Made by a program: the position numbers and the translations under genes
The notes under the pieces: generated by a model
Databases searched by the model: none
What the model saw: only the letters and a program-made list of their open reading frames with translations
What the model was told of the DNA's origin: nothing
Shown here: one piece after another, positions 55,685 to 64,000 of the stretch
Layout of the letters: every line of letters begins with the position of its first letter
Numbering within the stretch: the stretch's first letter is position 1
Source of the DNA: Nereida sp. MMG025
GTDB lineage: Bacteria; Pseudomonadota; Alphaproteobacteria; Rhodobacterales; Rhodobacteraceae
DNA: 64,000 nt
Direction of reading: 5' to 3'
Assembly: GCF_021654165.1 (NCBI RefSeq)
Contig: NZ_JAKFZN010000001.1
Span: 310,001 to 374,000 of the forward strand

Positions 55685-56536
55685 TTAGAGCAGTTGCGAT
55701 GCCGATTTGACGGCACTGACCACCCGATCGTGCCCATTTAAATCGGCATGCAAGGTAACGCGATCCCACATCGCCTGCTTGAACAAGGCGCACACATCTG
55801 CGCCTTGCGCATATCCGATCTCAACCACGATGCGGCCTGTCTCGTTCAAAAACTGCGCAGCTTGGGCCGCCAACACCCGATACGCCGCCAGTCCGTCTGT
55901 CCCGGGTGTCAGCGCCAAATGCGGTTCCCACTCACGCACCTCGGGCGACAAATCTGCCATCTCGCGGGCGGCAATGTAGGGCGGGTTGGAGACGATCAGG
56001 TCATAAGGGCCGGTCACAGCGCCCAAATAATCCGAACGGTAAAACACCGCGCGCTCTGCCACTGCGTGCCAGCGTGCGTTTTCTTGGGCCACATCAAGGG
56101 CGCGGGCGGACAGATCCACCCCTTCACCGCGCGCATTCGGCACCTCGGCCAGAAGGGTGACAAGGATGCAGCCTGATCCCGTGCCGACATCCAATACCGT
56201 TTCAAACGGCGCGGACAGCGCAATATCCACCAGCGTTTCCGTTTCGGGGCGCGGATCCAATACATCCGCAGTCACTTTGAAATCGCGCCCGTAAAACGCA
56301 CGTTTGCCAATTATCTGCGCCACGGGCTGGCGGCTCAGACGCGCTGTGACATAGGCCTGCAACAACGCCGATTGATCGGGTTCCAGCGTATCGGGCCCCA
56401 CAAGTGACAGGCGTGATCCATCCGCCCCAAGTGCTGCAGCCATAAGACGACGCGCATCCGTCGCAGCCCCCTCGATACCTGCCTCGCGCAGCGCCGCAAT
56501 CGCTTGGGTCAGAGCGGCGTTGACTGTCAGGCTCAC
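55685..56536 (-). CDS. prmC: Peptide chain release factor N5-glutamine methyltransferase
   Basis: 283 residues. SAM motif [16 protein letters not shown] and the catalytic NPPYI in [14 protein letters not shown]. It methylates the Gln of the GGQ motif of release factors. It overlaps prfA by 4 bp, the standard prfA-prmC pair. Confidence 0.95.
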   Translation of the reverse strand: MSLTVNAALTQAIAALREAGIEGAATDARRLMAAALGADGSRLSLVGPDTLEPDQSALLQAYVTARLSRQPVAQIIGKRAFYGRDFKVTADVLDPRPETETLVDIALSAPFETVLDVGTGSGCILVTLLAEVPNARGEGVDLSARALDVAQENARWHAVAERAVFYRSDYLGAVTGPYDLIVSNPPYIAAREMADLSPEVREWEPHLALTPGTDGLAAYRVLAAQAAQFLNETGRIVVEIGYAQGADVCALFKQAMWDRVTLHADLNGHDRVVSAVKSASQLL

Positions 56537-57579
56537 CCTTCCATCTCGGCCAGCATCGCGGCCTGTGCCTCGGCTCTGAGAGCGTCAATGATCTCGTCCA
56601 GATCGCCCTGCATCACTTGGTCCAGTTTATAAAGCGTCAGGTTGATGCGGTGATCCGTCATCCGACCTTGCGGGAAGTTATAGGTGCGGATGCGCTCAGA
56701 GCGGTCGCCGCTTCCCACCTGGCTTTTACGATCCGCCGAGCGTTCATCGTCGACGCGTTGCCGCTCAAGATCATAGAGCCGCGTTTTGAGAACCTGCATC
56801 GCAATTTCGCGGTTGCGGTGCTGTGATTTTTCAGAGCTGACCACCATGATGCCCGTGGGTTCATGAACGATCCGCACCGCCGAATCCGTAGTGTTGACGT
56901 GCTGCCCGCCCGACCCACTGGCCCGCATCGTATCAATGCGCAGATCGGATGGATCGATGTGAATGTCGACGTCTTGCGCCTCGGGCAAAACAGCGACCGT
57001 GGCGGCCGACGTATGGATGCGCCCGCCGCTTTCCGTGCTTGGCACGCGCTGCACGCGGTGCACGCCGCTTTCGTACTTGAGCCGCGCAAAAACGCCCTGC
57101 CCCTGCACATGGGCTGTGACTTCCTTGATGCCACCAAGTTCCGTTGCCTGTTCTTCGATGATTTCGAATTTCCAACCCTGTGCATCGGCATAGCGTTGAT
57201 ACATGCGCAACAGATCGCCAGCGAACAACGCGGCCTCGTCTCCGCCCGTGCCGGGACGAATTTCGATCATCGCCGGACGCGCATCGGCAGCATCTTTTGG
57301 CAACAGCGCCAGTTGCAACGATTGCTCAACCTCTGGCAAGCGGGCCTTGAGATGCGGCAGTTCGGCTTCTGCAAGCTCTTTCATCTCGGGGTCGGCCATC
57401 ATGGCTTCTGCCTCTTCGAGATCGGCAAGAAGTTGCTGGTATTCTGTGATCTGCTCCACCACAGGGCGCAAGTCTGAATACTCTTTGGACAGGGTCGCGA
57501 TATCGGCCCCGACTTCGGCCATGGCCGCTTCAAGGTATTCAAACCGTTGGATGATTTGGGCGAGTGTATCTGCTGGAAC
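56533..57579 (-). CDS. prfA: Peptide chain release factor 1
   Basis: 348 residues from ATG 57579. [16 protein letters not shown] carries the GGQ catalytic motif, and the PxT-type codon recognition region is in [13 protein letters not shown]. It reads UAA and UAG stops. An ATG fifteen codons upstream gives an extension unlike RF1. Confidence 0.97.
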   Translation of the reverse strand, partial: VPADTLAQIIQRFEYLEAAMAEVGADIATLSKEYSDLRPVVEQITEYQQLLADLEEAEAMMADPEMKELAEAELPHLKARLPEVEQSLQLALLPKDAADARPAMIEIRPGTGGDEAALFAGDLLRMYQRYADAQGWKFEIIEEQATELGGIKEVTAHVQGQGVFARLKYESGVHRVQRVPSTESGGRIHTSAATVAVLPEAQDVDIHIDPSDLRIDTMRASGSGGQHVNTTDSAVRIVHEPTGIMVVSSEKSQHRNREIAMQVLKTRLYDLERQRVDDERSADRKSQVGSGDRSERIRTYNFPQGRMTDHRINLTLYKLDQVMQGDLDEIIDALRAEAQAAMLAEMEG

Positions 57580-57631
57580 CATAGTGGTGGTTTTTCCTAA
57601 AGCCGACTGCGGGTCAAGGGCCATGGTCGCG

Positions 57632-57683
57632 ATGGGGGCGCTGCCCCCAAACCCCCGAGGTATTTCAACAACAATGAAAACAT
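57632..57683 (-). repeat. Dispersed palindromic repeat, copy 2
   Basis: On the minus strand it reads CATGTTTTCATTGTTGTTG, then AAATACCTCGGGGG and the palindrome TGGGGGCAGCGCCCCCA. It matches the copy at 6428-6477 with a few changes. Both arms of the palindrome gained a base, so pairing is kept. It lies in the divergent gap between prfA and the small secreted protein. Confidence 0.75.
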
Positions 57684-57697
57684 GCTAAAAGGTAAAT

Positions 57698-57976
57698 ATG
57701 AAAAGGATACTTCTTGTTTTGTGTGTTGTTGGCACACCAGCCTTTGCTGAGACCAAGAAAACCGTGGACTGCTATTGCACGGACAGTACAGGTGGACGCA
57801 TCGAAATCGGGCAGTCCATTTGCATGACCGTTGGTGGACGCAGCTTTACCGCGCAATGCCAGATGTCGCTGAATTCGCCTATGTGGCGCGAGATGAACCC
57901 CGGGTGCCTGTCATCGCAGTCCCGCCCGCTGCCACATTCGGCCAAGGCATCCCCACTGATCAACGAGACAGGCTAA
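57698..57976 (+). CDS. Small secreted Cys-containing protein, unknown
   Basis: 92 residues. A signal peptide MKRILLVLCVVGTPAFA precedes a mature part with Cys in VDCYCTDSTGG, SICMTVGG, TAQCQMS and NPGCLS, giving up to five Cys and likely disulfides. No family recognised. Its 3' end overlaps the DUF1499 gene on the other strand by 4 bp. Confidence 0.65.
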   Translation: MKRILLVLCVVGTPAFAETKKTVDCYCTDSTGGRIEIGQSICMTVGGRSFTAQCQMSLNSPMWREMNPGCLSSQSRPLPHSAKASPLINETG

Positions 57977-58371
57977 ACACCTGCTTGCTGTAACCAGTCT
58001 TCGATCCGTTTGCGATTGACGCCCAGATCCGAGCGGCCGTAAACCAGATGCCCCGAGACATGAAGGGTGTCGTCGTGTGTCCAGACCCGCGTCACATCGG
58101 GAAAGCCCCAAAGGGCCGAGCGCGTTACGTAAATACCGTCCGAGAGTTTTCGGGTGCGGGGCGTATTTTCAATCACGTCAATCAGCGCATCCCGTTTATC
58201 CGCAGCCTTGTCACGGACGGCATAAAAGCCCCCCGCCACAGGATAGTCGCCCGCCGCCATATTTTGGGGTTTGGGCGCGCGATCCGTATTCACCGGGGTG
58301 ACGCGCACGTAGATCATGGTCGCAACCACCGCGACTGCCAGCCCTGTTAAAATCCAACCGATCATTTTCAT
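57973..58371 (-). CDS. DUF1499 domain protein
   Basis: 132 residues. One N-terminal membrane segment (IGWILTGLAVAVVATMIYV), then the DUF1499 domain with VYVTRSALWGFPDVTRV-like sequence, the SRLVYGRSDLGVNRKR region (here HLVYGRSDLGVNRKRI) and a C-terminal W. Function unknown, envelope-located. Probably co-oriented with speB upstream (51-bp gap). Confidence 0.85.
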   Translation of the reverse strand: MKMIGWILTGLAVAVVATMIYVRVTPVNTDRAPKPQNMAAGDYPVAGGFYAVRDKAADKRDALIDVIENTPRTRKLSDGIYVTRSALWGFPDVTRVWTHDDTLHVSGHLVYGRSDLGVNRKRIEDWLQQAGV

Positions 58372-58422
58372 GTCGCCTTGTTCCTAATTTCGCGCGCATA
58401 CCGCCCCAAGCTTTTGCGGCCA

Positions 58423-59382
58423 TCACCGCATCGTATATGTCATCAGGCATAAAAGTTCCATCGCGACATGCGCCCCTGCAATGGCGGTTGCGCCGCTTGG
58501 ATCATAGGGCGGAGCAACTTCTACGACGTCCGCGCCTACCACCTCAACCCCCGCGATATCGCGCAGGATAATCGCCGCTTGCCCACTGCTTAGACCGCCC
58601 CAAACAGGGGTGCCTGTGCCGGGCGCAAACGCGGGATCGAGACAATCGATGTCAAAGGTAAGGTAGGTTTTACGGCCCTGTGTGATCGCTTTTATGTCCT
58701 GCGCCACCTGCGCGGGGCCCCTTTCGTGAACGGCGCGCGCATCAATCTGGTGAAGCCCCAAGGTATCGGGATTTGTTGTGCGTATACCGATTTGCACAGA
58801 GGTGGCAGGATCGATCAATCCAAGTTTCACAGCTTTGTAAAACATCGTTCCGTGGTCAATTCTGTCCATATCGTCATCGGGCCATGTGTCGGAATGGGCG
58901 TCGAAATGGATCAGCGATAAAGGACCGTGTTTGGCGGCCAAAGCCTTCAGGATGGGCAGGGAAATGGAATGATCCCCGCCCAGTGTGAGCGGCTTGACGC
59001 CATGCTTGACGAAATGGGCGGTATGATCTGTCACCGCCTGCGGAACGGCGCTGACCTTGGCGTAGTCAAAAGGCACATCGCCAAAATCTATCACGGTAAA
59101 GTCGGACAGCGGATCAAAACCCCACCCGTAGGGCGGATCGAACGGCTGCAGGGTGCTGGCCTCTCTGATCGCGCGCGGTCCCAAACGACAGCCAGGGCGG
59201 TTTGTGACGGCTTGGTCAAACGGCACACCTGTGACTGCAATATCGACGCCTGTGAGATCTTTGGTGTATTTGCGGCGCATAAACGACGGCGCGCCGCCAA
59301 AGGCGTTTTCAAAGCTCAATCCCTTGGGATCGTCGCGGGTGAAGGCATGATCAACTTGGGTTTTTGCATCTTCCAACGCCAT
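58423..59382 (-). CDS. speB: Agmatinase / ureohydrolase family
   Basis: 319 residues from ATG 59382. Manganese ligands are in GGDHS, HFDAHSDTW and FDIDCLDPAFAPGTGTPVWG. It hydrolyses agmatine to putrescine and urea; guanidinobutyrase or related specificity is possible. The start shares one base with the stop of the amidohydrolase gene, making a two-gene guanidino/amide catabolic unit. Confidence 0.85.
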   Translation of the reverse strand: MALEDAKTQVDHAFTRDDPKGLSFENAFGGAPSFMRRKYTKDLTGVDIAVTGVPFDQAVTNRPGCRLGPRAIREASTLQPFDPPYGWGFDPLSDFTVIDFGDVPFDYAKVSAVPQAVTDHTAHFVKHGVKPLTLGGDHSISLPILKALAAKHGPLSLIHFDAHSDTWPDDDMDRIDHGTMFYKAVKLGLIDPATSVQIGIRTTNPDTLGLHQIDARAVHERGPAQVAQDIKAITQGRKTYLTFDIDCLDPAFAPGTGTPVWGGLSSGQAAIILRDIAGVEVVGADVVEVAPPYDPSGATAIAGAHVAMELLCLMTYTMR

Positions 59383-60554
59383 CACGCTGCCCCTTCGACA
59401 GGTTGCGCACATTCAACCAACCGCGCAAAATACGACGCACCGATTGGGCTGACCTCATCATTGAATTCGTAAGAGGCACTGTGAAGACCCGCGCTTTTGC
59501 CGTTGCCGATAAACAGATATGCGCCGGGGATGGCCTGCAGGAAGTAGGCGAAATCCTCGGCTCCCATCTCGCGGCCTGCGTCGCCATCCACCTTATCGGC
59601 CCCCACCAGCGCACTGGCCACCGAGACAGCAAACTCGGTGGGTTTTTCATGGTTAATTGTGGCAGGATACCAGCGGTCGTATTGCAGGTGGGCCGTCACC
59701 CCGAAACTGGCGGCTTGCCCTTGCACAACCTCGCCCATGCGCTTTTCCACCATGTCCTGCACCAGCGGATCAAACGTGCGGACGGTTCCACCGACATAAG
59801 CGGTCTCGGGCACAATGTTTTCGGCGCTGCCTGTGTGGATCTGGGTGACCGACAAGACCAGATCGTCCAGCGCGCAATGGTTGCGGCTGACAATGGTTTG
59901 TAACGCCTGTGCGACCCCCACGGCCGCCATCACGGGATCGGCGGTTTCATGGGGCATCGCGCCATGTCCGCCGCGTCCGGTGATGTGGATATGAAAGCTG
60001 TCCACCGCTGCCATAATCGGCCCCGGAGTGGTGAAAAACTGACCAACGGGGGTGTTGGGCGCGTTGTGCAGCGCGTAAATTCGGCTGATATCAAAATGAC
60101 TTAGCAGCCCTTCTTCAACCATAACCCCCGCGCCGCCACCGTCTTCTTCGGCAGGTTGGAAAACCAGCGCGACGCGGCCAGCAAAGTTGCGCGTCTCTGC
60201 CAGATACTTCGCCGCACCAAGCAGCATTGTCGTGTGCCCGTCGTGGCCGCAGGCGTGCATCACACCGTCGATGCCAGAGGCATGTGCCAACCCTGTTTCT
60301 TCGTGAATAGGCAGCGCGTCCATATCCGCACGCAACCCGATCGTCGGCCCGTCCGCGCGCCCATTGATGATGCCCACCACACCGCTTGTTGCCCACCCTT
60401 GGTGCACCTCATCCACACCAAAGGCGCGCAGGCGGTCTGCCACAAAAGCTGCGGTGTTGTGACACTCAAACCCAAGCTCTGGATTGGCGTGCAGATGGCG
60501 ACGCCATTGGGTCATTTCGTCAGAAAATCCCGCAATTCGGTTGATGATGGGCAT
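59382..60554 (-). CDS. M20 amidohydrolase (hippurate hydrolase/IAA-amino acid hydrolase-like)
   Basis: 390 residues from ATG 60554. HACGHDGHTTMLLGAAKYL and VFQPAEEDGGGAGVMVEEG carry the di-metal ligands; the dimerisation domain has GRGGHGAMPHETADPV. Such enzymes cleave N-acyl amino acids and related amides. Linked to speB by a one-base overlap and divergent from mazG. Confidence 0.9.
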   Translation of the reverse strand: MPIINRIAGFSDEMTQWRRHLHANPELGFECHNTAAFVADRLRAFGVDEVHQGWATSGVVGIINGRADGPTIGLRADMDALPIHEETGLAHASGIDGVMHACGHDGHTTMLLGAAKYLAETRNFAGRVALVFQPAEEDGGGAGVMVEEGLLSHFDISRIYALHNAPNTPVGQFFTTPGPIMAAVDSFHIHITGRGGHGAMPHETADPVMAAVGVAQALQTIVSRNHCALDDLVLSVTQIHTGSAENIVPETAYVGGTVRTFDPLVQDMVEKRMGEVVQGQAASFGVTAHLQYDRWYPATINHEKPTEFAVSVASALVGADKVDGDAGREMGAEDFAYFLQAIPGAYLFIGNGKSAGLHSASYEFNDEVSPIGASYFARLVECAQPVEGAA

Positions 60555-60606
60555 GGGACTGATACTCCTGTTGGGGACACAAAACACCGATCACGGCGGC
60601 CCCGCA

Positions 60607-61422
60607 ATGCAAAAACCTGATTTGATCCACGACCCCAAAGGCGGCATGCCGCGTCTGCTTCATATTATGGCGTGTTTGCGCGACCCGGCCACAGGCTGCC
60701 CTTGGGACATAGAGCAGACATTCCAATCCATCGCGCCCTACACAATCGAAGAAGCCTATGAGGTCGCGGATGCGATCGAACGCGGCGATATGGCCGATCT
60801 GAAGGGGGAGTTGGGCGATCTTTTGCTGCAAACCGTTTACCACACGCAAATCGGGTCAGAGGCGGGGCATTTTACGTTCGATGAGGTCGCAGATGCGATT
60901 TCCGACAAGATGGTGGCCCGCCATCCGCATGTGTTTGGCGACGAAAGCAACGCCAAATCATCCGAGCAGCAAAAGCTGGACTGGGAAACGATCAAAGCCG
61001 CCGAACGCGACACCAAAGGGGCCGCAGGCGTGTTGGATGATGTGGCCAAGGCCCTGCCCGCCCTGTTGCGTGCCGTGAAGCTGCAAAAACGCGCGGCACG
61101 GGTCGGGTTTGACTGGCCCGATACGGTCCAAGTGCTTGAAAAAATTCAGGAAGAAGCCACAGAACTTGTGCAGGCCCGCGACCAAATGGATGCCGATGCG
61201 CTGGAGGACGAGATGGGCGATCTGTTGTTTGTCATGGCCAATCTTGCCCGGCATCTCAAGGTTGATCCCGAAGCCGCATTGCGGCGCACCAACGCCAAAT
61301 TCACCAAACGCTTTGAATGGATCGAAGCGGAACTGGCCAAAACAGGCCGCAGCCCCGAAGACAGTGATCTGGCGGAAATGGACGCGCTTTGGAACAAGGC
61401 CAAAGACGCATTGAAACCCTGA
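60607..61422 (+). CDS. mazG: Nucleoside triphosphate pyrophosphohydrolase MazG
   Basis: 271 residues from ATG 60607; ATGs some 20 codons upstream overlap the divergent amidohydrolase. Two MazG repeats: GCPWDIEQTFQSIAPYTIEE with KGELGDLLLQ, and EEATELVQARDQ with EDEMGDLLFVMANLAR. It cleaves NTPs to NMP and PPi, acting as a house-cleaning enzyme. Confidence 0.95.
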   Translation: MQKPDLIHDPKGGMPRLLHIMACLRDPATGCPWDIEQTFQSIAPYTIEEAYEVADAIERGDMADLKGELGDLLLQTVYHTQIGSEAGHFTFDEVADAISDKMVARHPHVFGDESNAKSSEQQKLDWETIKAAERDTKGAAGVLDDVAKALPALLRAVKLQKRAARVGFDWPDTVQVLEKIQEEATELVQARDQMDADALEDEMGDLLFVMANLARHLKVDPEAALRRTNAKFTKRFEWIEAELAKTGRSPEDSDLAEMDALWNKAKDALKP

Positions 61423-61480
61423 CCGACAGGGCGCACATTAACCACAACGCACGCAGCAATTAACCACCACGGGAGGGCAC

Positions 61481-62419
61481 ATGCCCCGCAAAATCATCAT
61501 CGATACCGATCCCGGTCAGGACGATGCCGTTGCAATTCTTCTGGCGCTCGGTTCGCCCGACGATCTGGAGGTTCTGGGCATCACGGCGGTTGCTGGCAAC
61601 GTACCGCTTCCCCTCACCCAAAAGAATGCACGGATCGTTTGCGAATTGGCGGGCAAGTCAGACGTCAAGGTGTTTGCAGGGTGCGACGCGCCGTTGCAAC
61701 GCAAACTTGTCACCGCAGAACATGTGCACGGCAAAACGGGGTTGGACGGTCCAAAAATGGATGACCCCACCATGCCCTTGCAAGACCAGCACGGCGTGGA
61801 TTTCATCATCGAAACCCTGCGCTCCGAGGCGGAAGGCACAGTTACGCTGTGCCCGCTCGGACCTTTGACAAACATCGCCTTGGCCATGCAAGAAGCCCCT
61901 GACATCGTTGGCCGCATTCAGGAAATTGTGCTGATGGGCGGCGGGTATTTCGAAGGGGGCAACATCACGCCAACAGCCGAATTCAACATATTCGTCGATC
62001 CCGAAGCGGCCGCGATTGTGTTCAAATCAGGCGTCCCGCTGACGGTGATGCCGCTGGACGTCACCCATAAGGCGCTGACCACCAAACCGCGCATACAGGC
62101 CTTTCGCGATATGGGCACGCAGGTTGGCGACATGGTGGCAGCCTGGACAGACTTCTTTGAACGGTTCGACATGGAAAAATACGGCAGCGAAGGCGCGCCG
62201 CTGCATGATCCTTGTGTGATTGCCTATTTGATCAGGCCTGACTTGTTTGACGGGCGCCACATCAATGTCGAGATCGAGACAGATTCGCCCCTGACCCTTG
62301 GAATGACAGTGGCCGATTACTGGCGAGTGACCGACCGCGCCCCCAACGCGATGTTTATGCAAGATGTTGATGCTGACGGGTTTTATGCCCTGCTCACCGC
62401 ACGATTGGCCACATTATGA
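61481..62419 (+). CDS. Inosine/uridine-preferring nucleoside hydrolase
   Basis: 312 residues. The calcium/ribose signature is IIIDTDPGQDDAVAILLAL, with GKTGLDG, LGPLTNIALA and AEFNIFVDPEAA completing the site. It hydrolyses nucleosides to base and ribose. Its stop overlaps the GNAT gene by 4 bp. Confidence 0.95.
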   Translation: MPRKIIIDTDPGQDDAVAILLALGSPDDLEVLGITAVAGNVPLPLTQKNARIVCELAGKSDVKVFAGCDAPLQRKLVTAEHVHGKTGLDGPKMDDPTMPLQDQHGVDFIIETLRSEAEGTVTLCPLGPLTNIALAMQEAPDIVGRIQEIVLMGGGYFEGGNITPTAEFNIFVDPEAAAIVFKSGVPLTVMPLDVTHKALTTKPRIQAFRDMGTQVGDMVAAWTDFFERFDMEKYGSEGAPLHDPCVIAYLIRPDLFDGRHINVEIETDSPLTLGMTVADYWRVTDRAPNAMFMQDVDADGFYALLTARLATL

Positions 62420-62853
62420 GCGCGTCTTTGCATCTTGCTGGCCCCGATGCCTTGGCCCGTTTGGCCACGATGATAGACGCTGCAGGCAGCCCTTTGGACT
62501 TTGCACAAATCGAAGGCGCGCTGGCCCCGATCCTGAATGGCACGCCCCACGGTGCGGCGTATCTTATCGGCCCGGCCCGCGCACCTGTGGGGTTTGTGCT
62601 GGTCAGTTTTGGCTGGTGCGTCAATGCGGGCGGGATGACCGCCACGATTGACCAGATTTTTATTCGTGAAAACATCCGCGGGCGCGGCATGGGCAGCGAA
62701 GTGTTGATCGCCCTGCCCAAAGCACTGGCCGCCGCTGGCGTCATGACCATGCGTGCCCATATTCCGTCAGACAACACACGCGCCAAGTCCTTGTTCGCGC
62801 GATTGCGCTTTATCGAAACTGATGCGCAAACCATGCAACTGGCGCTGACATGA
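62416..62853 (+). CDS. GNAT-family acetyltransferase
   Basis: 145 residues. The CoA loop is IRENIRGRGMGSEVL, followed by LFARLRFIETDAQTM. Substrate unknown. It lies between the nucleoside hydrolase and selO with 4-bp overlaps on both sides, a three-gene operon. Confidence 0.82.
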   Translation: MSASLHLAGPDALARLATMIDAAGSPLDFAQIEGALAPILNGTPHGAAYLIGPARAPVGFVLVSFGWCVNAGGMTATIDQIFIRENIRGRGMGSEVLIALPKALAAAGVMTMRAHIPSDNTRAKSLFARLRFIETDAQTMQLALT

Positions 62854-64000
62854 CCATCGCATTTGACAACAGCTACGCCCGCTTGCCGCACGCCATGTTT
62901 GCCCGCGTCCAGCCCACCGAAGTGCCTGCGCCGCATGTCTTGGCATGGAACCAACCACTTGCTGATGACTTGAAGATCGACCTGCAAGATACTGACAAAG
63001 CTAGATATTTCAGTGGTAACGCATTGCCCGATGGTGCAGACCCGATCGCCCAAGTCTATGCAGGTCATCAGTTTGGCAACTGGAACCCCCGCTTGGGGGA
63101 TGGCCGCGCGATTTTGCTTGGCGAGGTTTTGGACCGTTCGGGCGCACGCCATGACATCCAGCTAAAGGGCGCAGGCCGCACGCCCTATTCGCGTGGCGGC
63201 GATGGTCGGGCGTGGCTTGGGCCCGTCTTGCGTGAATATGTGGTCTCGGAGGCCATGAACGCGCTTGGCGTGCCCACCACCCGCGCCTTGGCGGCGGTTG
63301 GCACCGGTGCGCCCGTTTTGCGCGAACAAGGCCCGCTGCCCGGTGCGGTGTTGACGCGCGTGGCCACCAGCCACATCCGTGTTGGCACCTTCCAGTATTT
63401 TGCCAGCGTGGGCGATACGGACAGCCTGCGCGCGCTTCTTGAGCATACAAGTGCGCGTCACTATCCGACGGCCAATAGCCCCAAGGACTTTCTTGCACAT
63501 GTGGTCCGCGCACAGGCCGAACTTGTCGCCAAATGGCTGTCATTGGGCTTTATCCACGGGGTGATGAACACCGACAACGCCCATGTTGGCGGGCTCACGA
63601 TTGATTACGGCCCTTGCGCCTTTATGGATGCCTTTCACCCCATGCAGGTCTATTCCAGCATCGATCACACGGGGCGCTATGCCTATGGCAACCAACCCAA
63701 CATTGCTGCTTGGAACTGTGCGCAACTGGCGACCGCACTGCTGCCGCTTGAGGCGGACCGCGATGCGGCGGTGGCCACATTCACCGAAGTGGTGCACGGG
63801 TTCGGGCCGATATTCGAGGCCGCATACGACAGGATTTTCCTGCGCAAAATTGGCATCACCACACCCCAAGATGGCGATATGGATTTGCTGAATGATCTGA
63901 TGAAGCAAATGGCACTGGCGGAGGCCGATTTCACCAACACCTTCCGCAATTTGGCCCAAGCCCCCTTCCCCGATTGGCAGGCCGAATGGGCCGCACGGAT
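62850..64000 (+). CDS. selO: SelO/YdiU family pseudokinase AMPylase (3' end outside window)
   Basis: 383 residues visible. IAQVYAGHQFGNWNPRLGDG and IQLKGAGRTPYSRGGDGRA are canonical SelO motifs. MNTDN (N243) and TIDYGPCAFMD (D252) form the catalytic and metal site. SelO transfers AMP to Ser/Thr/Tyr of redox proteins. Between N243 and D252 the sequence is AHVGGLTI rather than the usual MLISGETI-type run. The gene runs off the window. Confidence 0.93.
   Translation, partial: MTIAFDNSYARLPHAMFARVQPTEVPAPHVLAWNQPLADDLKIDLQDTDKARYFSGNALPDGADPIAQVYAGHQFGNWNPRLGDGRAILLGEVLDRSGARHDIQLKGAGRTPYSRGGDGRAWLGPVLREYVVSEAMNALGVPTTRALAAVGTGAPVLREQGPLPGAVLTRVATSHIRVGTFQYFASVGDTDSLRALLEHTSARHYPTANSPKDFLAHVVRAQAELVAKWLSLGFIHGVMNTDNAHVGGLTIDYGPCAFMDAFHPMQVYSSIDHTGRYAYGNQPNIAAWNCAQLATALLPLEADRDAAVATFTEVVHGFGPIFEAAYDRIFLRKIGITTPQDGDMDLLNDLMKQMALAEADFTNTFRNLAQAPFPDWQAEWAAR

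Overview
The window is a chromosomal segment of a marine alphaproteobacterium of the Rhodobacteraceae (Roseobacter group). Four things point there. The tmRNA is circularly permuted and lies next to the alphaproteobacterial SspB adaptor. ChpT belongs to the CtrA phosphorelay. Conserved roseobacter families are present (DUF3553, DUF4167, DUF4169, TrgA/TrgB). A DMSP-demethylase/acryloyl-CoA-reductase pair (dmdA-acuI) is also encoded. Coding density is very high, with many 1-13 bp stop/start overlaps. I see no transposase, integrase, phage gene or CRISPR array.

Layout. 1-2.7 kb: the 3' end of fliG, a three-gene cobalt-type nitrile hydratase/thiocyanate hydrolase cluster whose beta subunit is split in two, and a lipid A-type acyltransferase. 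2.8-12.2 kb: DUF1223 protein, aconitase (with promoter, terminator and a dispersed palindromic repeat), M32 carboxypeptidase, heme A synthase, TrmJ, a divergent ThiE-like protein and the ornithine-lipid pair olsB-olsA. 12.3-18.2 kb: DUF3553, chpT, proB-proA, obgE, rpmA and rplU, whose L21 carries a long C-terminal extension. 18.4-21.3 kb: a lipoprotein, a DUF2059 protein, and two tRNA-Ser genes in inverted orientation around a polytopic membrane protein.

21.3-31.4 kb is one long minus-strand block: a photolyase, a cyclopropane-fatty-acid-synthase-type methyltransferase, trgA, trgB, cysK, a large MscS-type channel and an AlaX-type editing protein. It resembles the tellurite-resistance/oxidative-stress locus known from Rhodobacter sphaeroides. 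31.5-39.5 kb is a DMSP-type region: a BCCT transporter, then a tightly packed operon DUF2182-DUF1326-DinB-dmdA-acuI. A GntR/FCD regulator diverges from the operon, and the shared promoter region holds two TGTC-N-GACA palindromes. An orphan PotD-like binding protein follows. 39.5-42.9 kb: a YD-repeat-like acidic protein, a small membrane protein, the two-piece tmRNA (tag ANDNKAPVALAA), an unknown membrane-anchored protein and sspB.

43-64 kb is mostly housekeeping: fumC with two tiny overlapping genes, holC, pepA, the outer-membrane biogenesis operon lptF-lptG-lptD-surA-pdxA-rsmA ending in a HELTH-motif protein, DUF4167, prfA-prmC, a second copy of the palindromic repeat, a small Cys-containing secreted protein, DUF1499, an amidohydrolase-agmatinase pair, mazG, a nucleoside hydrolase, a GNAT protein and the 5' part of selO, which runs off the window. 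The most notable leads are the split-beta hydratase cluster, the dmdA operon carrying the DUF1326/DUF2182 pair under a recognisable operator, the palindromic repeat family and the YD-like repeat protein.
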